Source: Dendrolimus kikuchii
Lineage: Eukaryota > Arthropoda > Insecta > Lepidoptera > Lasiocampidae
Direction of reading: 5' to 3'
Assembly: GCA_019925095.2 (NCBI GenBank)
Contig: CM034392.1
Span: forward strand, 18,642,387 to 18,706,386
Length of the DNA: 64,000 nucleotides
The position numbers and the translations under genes are program-made. The notes under the pieces were generated by a model, which saw only the letters and a program-made list of their open reading frames with translations, ran no database searches and was not told the origin of the DNA. This document shows positions 1-11,345 of the stretch, in pieces. Within the stretch, counting starts at the first letter, position 1; the number at the start of each line of letters is the position of its first letter.

Positions 1-281
1 ATAGACAGATCGGGTTCCTATTGCATATTTTTATACATGTTGATTTTTTATACGTATAAACTTGAGAAATGATTGGTCTCCCATACCAAGTTTCATCCCC
101 TATTTCAACATGTTCTACTTTTATTTATCTATCCCCCGTATATGTATCTGTAAACTAATAAACATAAATGACAAAAATAACCAAAATAACCAAAACGACC
201 AAATCAACCAAAATGACGAAAATGGCTAATCACAAAAAAAACAAAACCTATCCTACTTTCTGGGATAGCCTTTACATAAAT
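1..281. other. AT-rich DNA with a short minisatellite
   Basis: No reading frame or recognisable element is visible, apart from the 9-bp degenerate repeat listed separately. It may belong to an intron or intergenic region of the gene further right. Confidence 0.5.
174..227 (+). repeat. Degenerate 9-bp minisatellite, six units
   Basis: Six consecutive 9-mers follow the pattern AAAATRACC: AAAATAACC twice, then AAAACGACC, AAATCAACC, AAAATGACG and AAAATGGCT. The first two units are identical and the others drift by one to three bases, which suggests an old array. Confidence 0.7.
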
Positions 282-560
282 CTATCCCATTATCCAAGAT
301 GAAAAGTACCCCTTGTTCACTGTCGGTAATAAAATTAAATATATAATGAATTTTAGCCAAATTAGTCCAATAGTTTTTAGATAGAGACAAATATATTTTA
401 ATCCCAGAAACTATCCCATTTTTTGGTATAAAAAGTATCCTATGTTCATCCCTGGCATCGAAAAAAATATATATACTGAGTTTGAGCCAAATCGGTTCAG
501 TAGTTTTTCCGTGAAAGCGTAACAGACAGACAAACGGGCAGACGGTAAGTCTTTACTGTC
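282..560. mobile_element. Decayed repeat with an internal tandem duplication
   Basis: Two related modules start with CTATCCCATT at 282 and 411. Each runs through a GTAYCC/TTCA segment, an AAATATATA stretch, AGCCAAAT and a TAGTTTTT block. The second ends with the 'gtgaaagcgtaacagacagac' type of sequence that is common at the ends of lepidopteran non-autonomous repeats. Class is uncertain; it could be a Helitron remnant. Confidence 0.4.
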
Positions 561-1176
561 CAACTGAATCCTTTTAACACGTATGTAGTTCACATTGTCT
601 TATATGTTTGAACCTTAGACGATTATTCCATGGTTTGAGGTGTAAATCAAAGAAAAAAAAATATCCCAATAAACTTATAAAAACAAAGTGAAATATATTT
701 TAATACTAAAGGAATTACAGATTAGAAAATAAAGCTTAAAAATATAATATCCCATGTAGTACTATGAACAAAAATTTACAACTTCTTTAATTTCGAATAC
801 ATAAATGTCTAAGAAAGGGTATGAAAGTTACATATGTATTTTGCAGACGAAAATAAATGCAGGAGGCTTTTATGGTGAAAAAATTGACATTATAGGGATT
901 CCAAGTTTATACAAACGTATTACGTAGGCCCTTGTACGTGTACAATTGTAGCAAACTTAATATGAGCAATCATTTTCCGAGGTTCATCTCTGACATACTG
1001 GAGTGAGCTTATTTTATTGATTACTAAAAAAGAACCTAAATCTGAACGCTCTAAAATCCTCCATGGCTAGACGACTCCAACTTTCAAATTTTAACTATAT
1101 TGGTCTACTAACAAATATATTTTATAATTTTGAATAGCGCGATACGATTGGCCTCTGTCTTATTTGACACCCGTTT
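561..1176. other. No recognised feature
   Basis: AT-rich sequence without a convincing exon, RNA gene or repeat end. Confidence 0.5.
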
Positions 1177-1300
1177 CTATATCTTAGCAACCGTTCATTT
1201 GCCTTGCTATTAGTTAAAAATTGACATAAGCCCCTAAAACAATAACGTCCAATTTCAACCGATGGTACTGGAAAGGAATGAATAATAAATTAAATATGTG
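1177..1300. mobile_element. MITE-A, degenerate copy
   Basis: It begins CTATATCTTAG, followed by a CGTTCATTTGCCTTGCTAT block, GTTAAAAATTGACAT, then the inverse arm with TTCAACCGATG and GAATGAATA. The same order occurs in the better preserved copy at 13216-13335 and in part at 25000-25120. The right end has decayed. Confidence 0.6.
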
Positions 1301-1382
1301 GCCATATATTATACAGAATTTAAGACATTTTCAGAGTTATGTACATTTTTTACAAGCCATTGATATTCGTAATATTCTTCCT

Positions 1383-1698
1383 TTTTTATTTTACTGAGGA
1401 GTTCAGCAGACAGGCAGACGGCCCATTTGATGGAAAGCGGTTACCGTCGCCTATGGACATTTGCAACACCAAAGGTGCTACAAATGCGCTGCTGCTCTCT
1501 TAAGGTAGGGAGACTGGAACCTGGTCACTAATGCCGGAACACAACTAAAGGTTGTTATGGCGACATACTTTAGACCAGGGGTGCTAGCCATCCAGTCAGG
1601 CAAATGCCCCACCACCTGGCTGTAGGTTGTTTAGTCGCCTCTTACGACAGGCCGCCCGGCCGCAGGAAATTGTATTCTTTCTCCATTCCTGCACGGAT
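1383..1698 (-). mobile_element. Repeat family A, near full length
   Basis: This copy, read on the minus strand, runs from ATCCGTGCAGGAATGGAG through the conserved middle (GTGTTCCGGCATTAGTGACC) to the 3' block GGTAACCGCTTTCCATC and a T/A-rich tail. It is about 300 bp, like the copies at 33311, 54024 and 55894. The short length and A-rich 3' tail suggest a SINE or LINE-derived retrosequence, but I see no clear tRNA-like promoter. Confidence 0.8.
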
Positions 1699-2494
1699 CC
1701 TTTATAATATCGCTACTATAAACACAATTAATAAAAACCCTCAATAAACGGTGATATTAAATTTAAGTGAATGATTAAATTTCCCTTTATTTGAGAAACT
1801 TGGACAAATTAGTCTCTTATTATAACTACTTTGAAAAAACTACACCTATTTATTGAATAAGCCCACGCAATATATTTTTACTATTACCGAATTGAAAACG
1901 TGACGCTGTAATGCAATAGCTATATTTCTAACGTATGATAAAATAAACATAGTTGTAATAGAAACATAAACATTTTACAGCCCGTGACTCTTCAATCTTT
2001 CACTTAAAACCTTTAAAACATGATATTTTCCATTATGGAAAAGAAATTAAACTTCCTGTCTTTAAAACGTCGAAAATGTTATTACAATAGTTTCATTTTA
2101 GTTTACACATGACTAATGTGTTAATTCGAAGGTGGATATACATGACTTGTATTTATTTTATTTTGAAACATTTCTTAGAATGTAATGCAACTAGAAATTA
2201 ACTAAAACTCCGTTTATATTGCACAAAGGAAACGTATTTACTTTTGATAACACAATGAACACAATACTTCTGTGAATCAGTGGTCAAGGAACCCACGTCC
2301 TGTTACAATGAAGTAGGTTCGAATATTTGCAGAAAATATGCCCCTTTTGGCTGGATATGCATATTGTTATAATTACGTTACGTTTGAAGTAATATTGACC
2401 GTATTTTACGAAGATGCATAGAATGTATAAAGAATAATTAATTATCTATCTAGACTCCATTAGTATGTGATAGAAGGGATATTGGAAGGGCTAA
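1699..2494. other. No recognised feature
   Basis: AT-rich sequence. No exon-like segment or repeat end could be supported. Confidence 0.5.
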
Positions 2495-2735
2495 TTATGT
2501 GGGGCACAAATGTCTAGCCATGCCGCCTCCGCCAGCTCCCGGTCGAAGGGGAAGGCCCAAGAAATGTTGGCTTGACGTTGTGAAGGACGATATGCGTACC
2601 AATGGCCTCAAAACGGGGGATGCTGAAGACCGCGCAAAGTGGTGTAGAAAAAGTAGGAACGCGAATCCTGGACGTCGGAGTGAACACTCCGAATGCAACC
2701 GGGATTTAACGCTCGGACGATGATGATGATGAGAA
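2495..2735 (+). pseudogene. RTE-type LINE, 3' end of the RT ORF
   Basis: The open frame 2499-2723 reads PGRRGRPKKCWLDVVKDDM, then NGLKTGDAEDRAKW. This is the extreme C-terminus characteristic of many arthropod RTE-type reverse-transcriptase ORFs. It is followed by (GAT)n at about 2719-2733, a tail type usual for such elements. Only about 70 codons remain of an ORF that normally encodes endonuclease plus RT, so this is a 5'-truncated dead copy. Confidence 0.75.
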
Positions 2736-3133
2736 GGAAAGGAAAGAACTGAAATAGGAGCCGTCATCTCTTGCCTGACACCAATGTCTGTGTGACCGGA
2801 GAGCGTTTAATAATCTCAGCTGTCATTCGCATCAAGAATAATATGAACGGGGACATGCTTCCAGGCCCACACTAAGCAGCTAAACAGATGTCCCACGATT
2901 CTAACTACGACTTAATAGAATGAATACAGAGTAGTTTTAGCGTGTATCTGACAGTAGCTGCAAGCCCCATAGCATCTCACTATTTGTCTCCGAACGGTAG
3001 GGCATGCATGGAGTAGTTCTACCTCGCAACAAAAAAATAAGAATTGCGGTGCTGACTTTGTCAAGGCATGGATGCCTGTTTTTGCAATAAAAGCTACCAA
3101 GAACAGATAGAAGTTTAAAAGAGCTAGATGACA

Positions 3134-3863
3134 TCGCCTGTCCCTATTAACAATGTAGGATATGCAATTTTCGACATTTTGGTTTTATTTCACTAATGAC
3201 CCTAAAAAAGCATTGTTTTTCAATAGCAGCAACAAAAAGGTAATTTTTCCTCCCGACGTTATTAGCGGGGCGCGAGGGGGGTATGCGGGGTATATTTTTG
3301 TAAGAAAGAAATTACTAAGACTGATTATCTAAGCTAATGAAACCTGAAATGTGATTATTAAGTGCCATTCATACAGGTAGACTTTATAATTAATGATTTT
3401 AACAAATTTTATGGCAAAAATTGTTTTCATTTAGTCCCTAAATTGTCAATTATGTTTGATTATTTGTTATTTGTGAAACAAATTTATTAAAAATTGGATT
3501 TAATTTATAATATCAATTTAAATACGACATAAACAGGATTTACTAATGACAATGTTGTATGTGGCACTTCTTACAAAGAATAAATATGTTTGTCCATGTA
3601 ACTTTGTTGGATGTGACAGATCCGACAAATCATGATGACCCATGTACGGATAACAAAGCCATTACTAGCTTTTCAAACATTTAGATAAGTAAAAATGTTA
3701 TTTAATTGCAATGCAAATAAGCTCTCGAACATATATTAACATATAATTTTTTTTTTTTAATTTAATTCTTGTAGTAAAAAAAATATAAGCAATTCAAAGT
3801 TCAGAGCGCTCTCCTGTAAAGTTGCTGATTTGCAGATCTGACTCTGTTAATAGGGACAGGCGA
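3134..3863. mobile_element. Inverted-repeat element, about 730 bp
   Basis: A perfect 19-bp inverted repeat, TCGCCTGTCCCTATTAACA, marks both ends (3134-3152, and its complement at 3845-3863). The interior has no long ORF and includes a G-rich spot near 3270-3295. This fits a non-autonomous DNA transposon. No convincing target-site duplication is seen, so the superfamily is open. Confidence 0.6.
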
Positions 3864-4389
3864 CATATTTTTACAAGATAGACATAAAAGGAACGTTTAT
3901 TTTTCTTAACCACTTTACGGTAATTATAAAAAATGCATTTCCAAAGTATAAAAATCTTGTTAAAAATATATCAGAATACAAAACATCTGCATAATATTTG
4001 TATTAAAACACCTATTGTTATTTATGAAGTGTGAACCTTCAACGTAAATTGAAATAAAATTGTTAAAACATACATCTAACCGGATCTCAATGGTTTGGAA
4101 AACTTTCAGTAAAAGACGTTCAAACAGAATTTAATGTGAAAGTCTGTACATTTTCATACACACGTGTGTAATATAATTTTATATAAACACGCTAACTAGT
4201 ATACTAACAATTATTTTACGGTTTGCTCTTAGCTAAGAAATGCAGTCTTTTCACTCATTCACTCTCATCTCCTAGAGCAACCTAAAAGCAAAATGCTTAT
4301 GTACGCAACTGGTCTTTAAAAAGTGTAATCCGCACAGGATAATGAGCTGGAGGAAACTTCCCCATGTGCTACGACTTTGACAAGGCTCG

Positions 4390-4690
4390 TTATCCATGAA
4401 GCCGTAGTAATGGTTAACGCTATCAGGTGTTAAACTGGTGATACAAATGACGTAAATTCGATACCTAGCCGGGAAGCATGCACCACTTAGGTCGTTTTCT
4501 AACTTAATTTTACAATACGTTAGTGTGAAAAGAAACATCGTGAACAAATCTGCACATAGAGGTAACCAATGTGTTAAGCCCCCTAATCCGCGTTTGACAT
4601 GCATGTCGGGAATTATTTTCAGTTCCCAAAATAAATAATGGATGTTATAGGCTATTATTATAATTTATTATTATTACATGTGTTTATTTA
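4390..4690 (+). mobile_element. SINE family S1, degenerate copy
   Basis: It shares, in order, AGCCGGGAAGCATGCACCAC, a TTTTCTAACTTAAT block, AAACATCGTGA, TCTGCACATAGAGGTAA and a final GGCTATTATTATAAT with the better copy at 17518-17839. The tRNA-like head is eroded. Confidence 0.6.
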
Positions 4691-4726
4691 TTGTACGAAG
4701 TCATAAAATTTCGAATCTTTAATGGG

Positions 4727-4795
4727 TATGTCCATAGGTGACAGTGATACCACTTTTCATTAGGTGGGCCATATGCCTGTTTGACTTCTTCAAGC
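4727..4795 (+). mobile_element. Family A-like 3' end, fragment
   Basis: TGTCCATAGGTGACAGTGAT, then CACTTTTCATTAGGTGGGCC and GCCTGTTTG, matches the 3' block of family A with several differences. Confidence 0.55.
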
Positions 4796-4986
4796 ATTAA
4801 AAAATCCTAAGCCAAACTATTTGTTACTGTATTTATTTCCGTCCCTATTATTTATCTTACTTGATATAGGCACAAAAGTTAGCGATAAAACCGCCCACAA
4901 TATGTCTCCGAAATGTGCTTTGTTTGCACTTTTGGTTATCTATTCGTGTGTGCATGAGCCCTGGGGCTAAATTCTACTGTTTCAAT

Positions 4987-5049
4987 ATGCCTATGGGCGT
5001 TGCGATGTATTCAAAGTACGACTCTCGATATCGTCGCGGCGGAATAATA
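4987..5049 (+). other. Possible upstream coding exon (weak)
   Basis: A 21-codon run starts at ATG 4987 and reads MPMGVAMYSKYDSRYRRGGI followed by I. It is noticeably richer in GC and CpG than its surroundings. It could end at a GT (5050) in phase 0, which would match the phase-0 acceptor at 7273/7274. The donor context (ATA|GTACCA) is poor and no promoter is evident, so this may be chance or part of a repeat. Confidence 0.2.
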
Positions 5050-5139
5050 GTACCAATTTTAAACATTTGTTTTTATATTTTTTATATTTATAGTTTTCGC
5101 TTATAAATATTTATACAGGTAGAGTAGCTTACTACGAGC

Positions 5140-5420
5140 ATGCCATTGGCATTAACAGAATACCGACATCAGGCAAAACTACGACTGAGACGAAAGTGTC
5201 ACTGACTGACTGACTGACCTCTGGTGGCTCAATAGCTGAGCACACACTTTTTAAAAACCACATATGGTAGCTCATAGAAAACTTCTGCTGAGAGTTTATT
5301 CCAAATTTCTAAGGTGCGCAAGAACAACGTTCTTGAAAACTTGCGTATATTTTACACATACCGCGGAGTATTTTAATCACTATGAGATGCAACACTTTCT
5401 AGAGTCGCTCAAGTACAGGC
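5140..5420. mobile_element. Decayed repeat, same family as 7594-7790
   Basis: The segment around 5280-5345 (CTGCTGAGAGTTTATTCCAA, GTGCGCAAGA, ACGTTCTTGAAAAC) parallels 7660-7722 (CAGCAGAGAGCTCATTCTAA, GCATGCCAGAGA, ACGTTCTAGAAAAT). It also holds four copies of TGAC near 5203-5218. Confidence 0.45.
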
Positions 5421-6119
5421 CATTGCAATAAAAGGCTAAATGGAACGATTTTAAGGTAATACACGCACTCCTTAAATTCGGTCAACAAAGAACTTAATAA
5501 CGAAATTTCAGAAATTCGTTTTATATGTACTTACAAGTAGTGGAAGACAACAAAACAGTGTATAATTATTAATTCATTTGAAAACAAATTTTGAATTACT
5601 ATGTTTATGACATTAATAAAATTCAAGAACATTTACAAATGCAAGCCTAGTCACAGTTCCAATCTGTTGAACAGTACAAAGAATTCTAAACAAACAGCAT
5701 GTACCTATATGGAATGTATGTATAATTTATAAAATACATTGAACTTTTTCAAAGCATTTTCTTTGAAATTTCATTGGCTGGAACCCAAAGAATAAGAGAG
5801 GCAAAACAAAGATTTTCCTTTTGAGATTCCATTGAGATTGCCAAGACTAACGCAATAGCAAAAGAAATAACGTAATTTTAAACACGTAGACAATTTGTGA
5901 TAAAAGTACTGGCGCACCCGTCTTTTATTGTGTTTTGTGGGTTTATCCGACTGTTCTATACGATTACATTTGTAATGTAAATTGATATTACAGTCAACGC
6001 GGTCAGATTATTAAAGCTGCGAGGACATGATCTCAGTATGTGTGGACTGCATGTAATCGAATAGCTACTCGGAGTTTACTTGTATCGTGACAGACAGTAA
6101 GCGAAATGCCTTTTAACAA
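5421..6119. other. No recognised feature
   Basis: AT-rich sequence without supported genes or repeat ends. Confidence 0.5.
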
Positions 6120-6350
6120 CACCATCTGATCAGATATAGGTTAAAGGGCATTTACCCGTCTGGATGGCTACCACCCCTAGTACCAGTATGCCGCCATAAC
6201 AACCTTGAGTTGTGTTCCGGCATTAGTGGCCAGGTTTCGATCCCTCTTTAGAGTGTGGCAGCAAATTTGTTGTTATATATGTCCGTAGGTGATGTTAACC
6301 GCTTACCATCCGGTTGGCGTACTGCCTCTCTGCTGAACTCATGATCGGAC
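6120..6350 (+). mobile_element. Repeat family A, 5'-truncated
   Basis: It runs from TTTACCCGTCTGGATGGCTA through TTGAGTTGTGTTCCGGCATT to GTTAACCGCTTACCATC and TCTGCTGAACTCATG. Many substitutions suggest an older copy than those at 54024 and 55894. Confidence 0.75.
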
Positions 6351-7193
6351 TACAGAATTAAAGTGACATGAAATGGTCTTACATGTTGAAAATCTATTGG
6401 GAAAGAACATTGCTTACTCGTATCAAAATAAGCTCAGATGAGTATAATCCGCTATCTGATAGTTATACCATACGAGTGCACGCGATCTAAGTACACTCTG
6501 CTTGTGCCTACGCGACTTAATATCAAAGTTCACGAAAGTTTCAATAAATGTTAATATGAAATGTTTTGCTAAGTATAGCTAAATGATTGTTAAAGAATGA
6601 AAAATATATTTGGGCACAAAAAATGTATGGAATTTTCGTAATTACTGCTACTGATTCACATAACATAATAAATGTACATTGTATATACATACAACCAGAA
6701 AATTACTCAAGTGCGTGTCAATCCAAGCACAATTAAAAGGCTCCGTAGATCTGACGATCTTTCGCTGTTTTTGCCATTAGCTACGAATTCTTTAAAGAAG
6801 TAGATATTCGGTCGAAGATGAAAAGTCCATATCTCTTCTAGTCCCACCTTTTTCAAATAATTTTTCTTTGAAGGTATATATAACGGTTCCAAGCACTAAT
6901 ACATTTGAACCTATTTCCCCATCTATTGAGTAACCGCTTACTGACCCCTAAAGGGTTATATAGAGTTTGGTAGATGTATCTACGTTTCAGATATCAGTGA
7001 TAAACATAGGATACTTTTTATTTCGGAAAATCAATTAGAAATAAATTCAGTACAATGTACGCTATGTGAATTATTTTATTAATGAATGCAAAAATTATAG
7101 TTACTGTCTCATTTAATAAAATCCACTATCGTAAACTCCCACTTACATGGCATAGGCCCCCAATTTCATTTTTCACTCACGTACAGTCTTCAG
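6351..7193. other. No recognised feature, upstream of the exon
   Basis: AT-rich; no promoter motif or coding block is supported. If the exon at 7274 is internal, this is intron. Confidence 0.45.
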
Positions 7194-7273
7194 GGGTTGT
7201 AGTCGGTCCCTGGTGGTCGGTACATAACACTTTGGGAATCAAAGCTTTAGACCTTTTGTGTGCATGCTTTCAG

Positions 7274-7456
7274 GAAGAACGCCGCCGTACTGGTCGATAC
7301 ATAGCGATATTAGTGGGTATATCGCTTTTTATCTTGGCGTTCTATCACGCTTGGGTACGGCGTATCCCCGTCGTCGCCAGCCTTGTGGTACCAGCGCTCA
7401 TAATGTTTGTTTACGTCGCATGGGTGTTATACACAGCTTCCAGAGATAAACACAAG
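7274..7456 (+). CDS. Internal exon of an unknown two-TM membrane protein
   Basis: This exon encodes 61 residues starting EERRRTG. Two hydrophobic segments follow: about residues 9-27 (IAILVGISLFILAFYHAWV) and 30-54 (from IPVVASLVVP to VLYTA), split by a short RR turn, then SRDKHK. Both boundaries are phase 0. The acceptor is gctttcag|GAAG and the donor is CAAG|gtaact. An alternative acceptor at tcttcag|7194 has a better pyrimidine tract and would add 26 complete residues in the same frame (GVVVGPWWSVHNTLG...). I infer that the gene continues at 25726, where the next good acceptor is also phase 0. The two close hydrophobic spans suggest a hairpin in the membrane. The family is not recognised, and upstream exons are not located with confidence. 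Confidence 0.65.
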
Positions 7457-7524
7457 GTAACTAGTGAAATAGTTTTTTTTTATACTTTGTTAAGTATTTT
7501 TTTACATATTTTTATTGTGAAAGA

Positions 7525-7790
7525 ACAGCAGACAGGCTCATGATCTGTCTGATGGAATGTGGTGCCGTCGCCTATGGACATATGCAATGCACTGCCGGAC
7601 TCGAAGGAATTTTATGACACCTTTTATAAAAATCCCATGTTGTAACGCTGTGGGCATACCTCAGCAGAGAGCTCATTCTAAATCCCCATGGCATGCCAGA
7701 GACACGTTCTAGAAAATCGTTGTATACATGAGGGGAGCAGCTGAAGGAAATGGGGACAAATACCCTGCCAATGGCGAGGGATGCGGTAAG
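7525..7790 (-). mobile_element. Family A-like 3' end joined to another decayed repeat
   Basis: 7525-7593 is a reverse copy of the family A 3' block (CAGCAGACAGGC, then GTCGCCTATGGACAT). It runs directly into CACTGCCGGACTCGAAGG and the repeat shared with 5140-5420. The two blocks may be parts of one longer element or an old composite. Confidence 0.5.
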
Positions 7791-8895
7791 TAAAAAAAAG
7801 TCACAGGCAGCATTCTGAATAGTTCCTTGGACAATCTATTTATCTAGACATTGTCAACTAAACAGGAGTATATAATTTTAAAAATAATGTTTAATCAAAT
7901 GGGCAACAGGCGAAAGCCTTCACGCATGTAAGAAAAGACTGAACCAAATTGTAACGAGCGAGTTTTTGTAGCAGCTTGAAAAAGCATACTTCACTAAACT
8001 GTTGACATTTTCAGCATAAACACAATTCTTGTCTAAAATAAAAATAACATACAACTATTGTTCACTTTTAACCGCAATTATATATTTTTTAAATAGAACT
8101 GCATGTCAGGTCATATTTTTACAAGTTTTCGACAAAAACTGATAAAATCTTGAGCTTATAAGTATTTTACTGAAACTGAGAATGACGTTCCATTCAGAAA
8201 CATTTTAATTAATATCCAAGTAAAACGTTACCAAGAACACGTATACAATATTTATTTCTCCAGCCTCGTCATATGCGATTTTTGCTGGTGCGTCACAGAT
8301 TTGTGGATCAGCACCTAATAACAATAAATTTTACTCAAGTATCATTACAGTACATCACAGTGTTATTATAAACATTGCGAAAATATACGTACATTTTCAC
8401 ATACACCTAGTTCATTTTCGCGCAAAATTAATTACTACTAAGGCGTTTATATTTTTCATTATAAATAAGATAAGATTCTAAGATTTCATTTTCATCGTTC
8501 AATAACTCGATCTGTATAGAGCATGCGAGGACTATTCGCAGACGAGATAACCTTTGAAAATCATAAATCGATAATGTGGCAGTTACGTTGTATGCTGATC
8601 TTCCACGTAAGTAGGAAACGACTGATGAATTACATCGGTTGGTATTAAACATGCGAGACTGTACTGGTGAAACGCGGGACCCTCTTCACGTTTCCGTAAC
8701 ACAGTTTAGAGTTTGAATGCTGGTCCTGCAACCCTGTCCTTACAGGGCTACCAATAGGTTTATCGGACTGGTATTCGGATTGGCGTTTGTTGTACATCAT
8801 GGACTGGAGACTGGAGAATTCAGTTGGACTGGCAGCATTTGTTAAGCTTCATCAAGTCTTCTTGTCGACTATCCCGTAATGCTTGAAGTCGAAAG
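7791..8895. other. No recognised feature
   Basis: Intronic, AT-rich. The 74-codon antisense frame near 8428-8652 has no family signature. Confidence 0.45.
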
Positions 8896-9338
8896 TCTTC
8901 GATCGGTGCCTCCTCCTCGTTTTAACCTGTGTGTCTATGAGTTGTACACTGACGGCAGGTTTGGAACGTAAATTCCAAGTTGTTATCGAGCTATGGAACC
9001 AGTTACGTTCGGAGTCGCTCTTATGGACAAAATTCGAAATGAGGATATTTGTAAGACAACTAAAATAACCGACATAGATCGTTTTTGTAAGCTGAAATCG
9101 CAATGGGCTGGTTATGTCTGTCGCAGGACCGATGGAGCAGAGGAGTTCTGGAATGGAAACCGTGTCTCGGTAAATATAGTATAGGACGCCCTCCAGCCCG
9201 ATGGACCCACGATCTGCGCAAGGTCGCCGGTAGGTGCTGAATAAGGACAGCAGAGAATCAGGATATGTGGCGCAAATTTGGGAAGGCTTACGTTCAACAG
9301 TGGACTGCGATCGGCTGACGACGACGACGAAAGTCTAA
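8896..9338 (+). pseudogene. RTE-type LINE, frameshifted 3' end
   Basis: Successive frames show conserved RTE C-terminal pieces: MDKIRNEDICKTTKITDI, then KLKSQWAGYVCRRTDG, then GRPPARWTHDLRKVAG and MWRKFGKAYVQQWTAIG. Stops and frameshifts separate them, for example near 9180. The copy ends in (GAC)n, a tail of the kind seen in this clade. The upstream RT core is absent, so this is an old 5'-truncated insertion. Confidence 0.7.
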
Positions 9339-10068
9339 GAATTCGTATTTATCCGGACTTATAGCTCCCCTGTACTACATACTGTCATGGCATGCGGGTA
9401 GAATGTAGGGTTTCCTATGGCATGAAAAATCTTTCGTACCTCGCATACGGGACCTATCGACCAATAAAAATGAAACCTTATATTATTTATATGTGACAGT
9501 GACTTATGGATATTGTGTTGTTGGTTCCTTCTTCGCGGGTATGGTAATGAACGCATCTTCTTGAAATTTGGCATAAATATTCGTAGGTATGTAATTTCAA
9601 TAACGTAGACGAACATTTAAACATAGGATACTCTTTGTCCTGGAAAATGGGATAATTTTAACCAGATACGAAGCCCAAGACAAAGCAGCAAGCCTCGCAG
9701 AAAGCTCTTCCTCATTTAATAAAACTGATCGAAATGAACTAATTGATACGAATGCATATTTATTTCGACGTCCGGTTTATCAAAGCGATTTGTAAATACC
9801 AGAATTCAAGAAAGCAAAGTATAATTACGTGGTGGAAATGCTAAACATTTATCTTTGGACTGGAGTCGTGGTACCTACACGAAGTATTTCAAAACGATCA
9901 CGTCTGTTAAAAGATACCATGACGTCATCAATCAAACAATCTTAGACGGGTTAATTACTGCAAAAACAGCATCAAAATAGTACTATAGGGCGGTGAGAAA
10001 TGTTCAGATGTAAACATTGCTGCTTGAATCATCGATGGTCTGCACGTACGTGAACGTAAACATTTGCC
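9339..10068. other. No recognised feature
   Basis: Intronic sequence of mixed composition. No exon or repeat end is supported. Confidence 0.45.
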
Positions 10069-10253
10069 TAAGGCCGGGTATAGATAGAGTCAAAGAAGGC
10101 CAACGTATAGGTTTTGTTGGCGCTCGTTTGGTCTATATGTACGTTTCTTCGGACGGCCGATTGGTTCGATTCCTTTGATTCACGTGGTGTATTTTTGGCG
10201 AATGCCAACGACCGAGCGTTGGTCTTCAGTGGCCCTGTGTGCACGCGGCCTTA
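10069..10253. mobile_element. MITE-like inverted-repeat element, 185 bp
   Basis: The ends are TAAGGCCG (10069) and its complement CGGCCTTA (ending 10253). Imperfect pairing extends inward: GGCCAACG on the left against CCGAGCGTTGG on the right. It is more GC-rich than its surroundings. TAA/TTA at the edges would fit a PIF/Harbinger-type target, but that is only suggestive. Confidence 0.5.
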
Positions 10254-10811
10254 ACGTTCATGCTGAAATCGATTGATGCTGCCTTGACAGTGTGTTTATA
10301 AAACTATGTGTGAACGTAGATTATGATGTGAGCGGTAGACATTGGCAAGGACGTCGTGAATGCTTATCGTGTAAACATTATTTCAGAAATGCCACGTTGT
10401 AATTAAAGCATTACACTCAGAAGATTTTTTCATAATACATATTTAAGTAATTATAATGATTTTGAAGAATTAATAATATACGTCAAAAAACGAGAGAAAA
10501 ATTATCTGTGGCGCACTCTAGTTATGTAGAATTTAGGCGATATTCAGGGTTATGGTTTTACTGAGCAATTATGATTTCTAGTGTTCTCTTATGATCTAGA
10601 ATATATGAAAGGCAAACAGTGAGCCGCAGATGATTTGTCTAATAATATGTTAAAAACCCCTAAATTAATTCTGTGGACTGGTGCTAAAAAGCTATTGTCG
10701 GCAATTATTATTTTGAGTAATAAGCATTGAGAAAATGGACTAGCATTAATGGTTATTATTTACATGTTGCTGTGTAAACAGTATGAAATAACAAACAAAA
10801 TAGTCCTTTTT

Positions 10812-11046
10812 ACATTTTTTTATTGCAGGAGTTCAGCAGACAGGCAGACGGCCCACTAGGTGGCAAGCGGTTATCATCGCCTAGGGACATTTGCAACACC
10901 AAAGGTGCTACAAATGCTACAAACTCTCTTAAGGGAGACTGGAATCTGGTCACTAATGCCGGAACACAACTCAAGGTTGCTATGGCAACATACTTTAGAC
11001 CAGGGGTGGTAGCCAACCAGTCGGGCAAATACCCTACCACCTGGCA
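10812..11046 (-). mobile_element. Repeat family A, 5'-truncated
   Basis: Reverse copy from the T-rich 3' tail (TTTTTTTATTGCAGGAGTTC) to the CAGGTGGTAGGGTAT region at 11046, where it stops short of the family 5' block. It is similar to 1383-1698. Confidence 0.8.
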
Positions 11047-11214
11047 AAAACATACATACATTACATATGTAATGTCTTTTATCAAATGCATACTTTTTGA
11101 ATAGTCTTAAATTATAATCTCATTTCTTACGAAAACTTATTATGCTTGGGCGGTTTTGACATTAGGTATGAACATGTAGGTAGATGTTCATATTTGTATT
11201 TTTGAAACAGGGCT

Positions 11215-11345
11215 TAATTAAGTAATTAACCCCTGCCAAGCCGGACTGGACAAGCTTGGACAAGCGTGGCAGGTATACTGTCCATTCCCCAATAGTGAGA
11301 GGCCCAAGCACAACAGTGGGACGTTTATGGGCTGTTACTATATTG
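11215..11345 (+). mobile_element. SINE S1, 3' half
   Basis: CCCTGCCAAGCCGGACTGGA, GGCAGGTATACTGTCCATTC, GAGAGGCCCAAG and CAGTGGGACGTTTATGGGCT match the 3' half of the copy at 17518-17839. Confidence 0.7.

Noticed and set aside
7082..7273. Reading the whole 153-codon frame from ATG 7082 as one protein
   Set aside because: Its first half is AT-rich and is interrupted by two good splice acceptors; an internal exon is more likely, although acceptor 7194 stays open.
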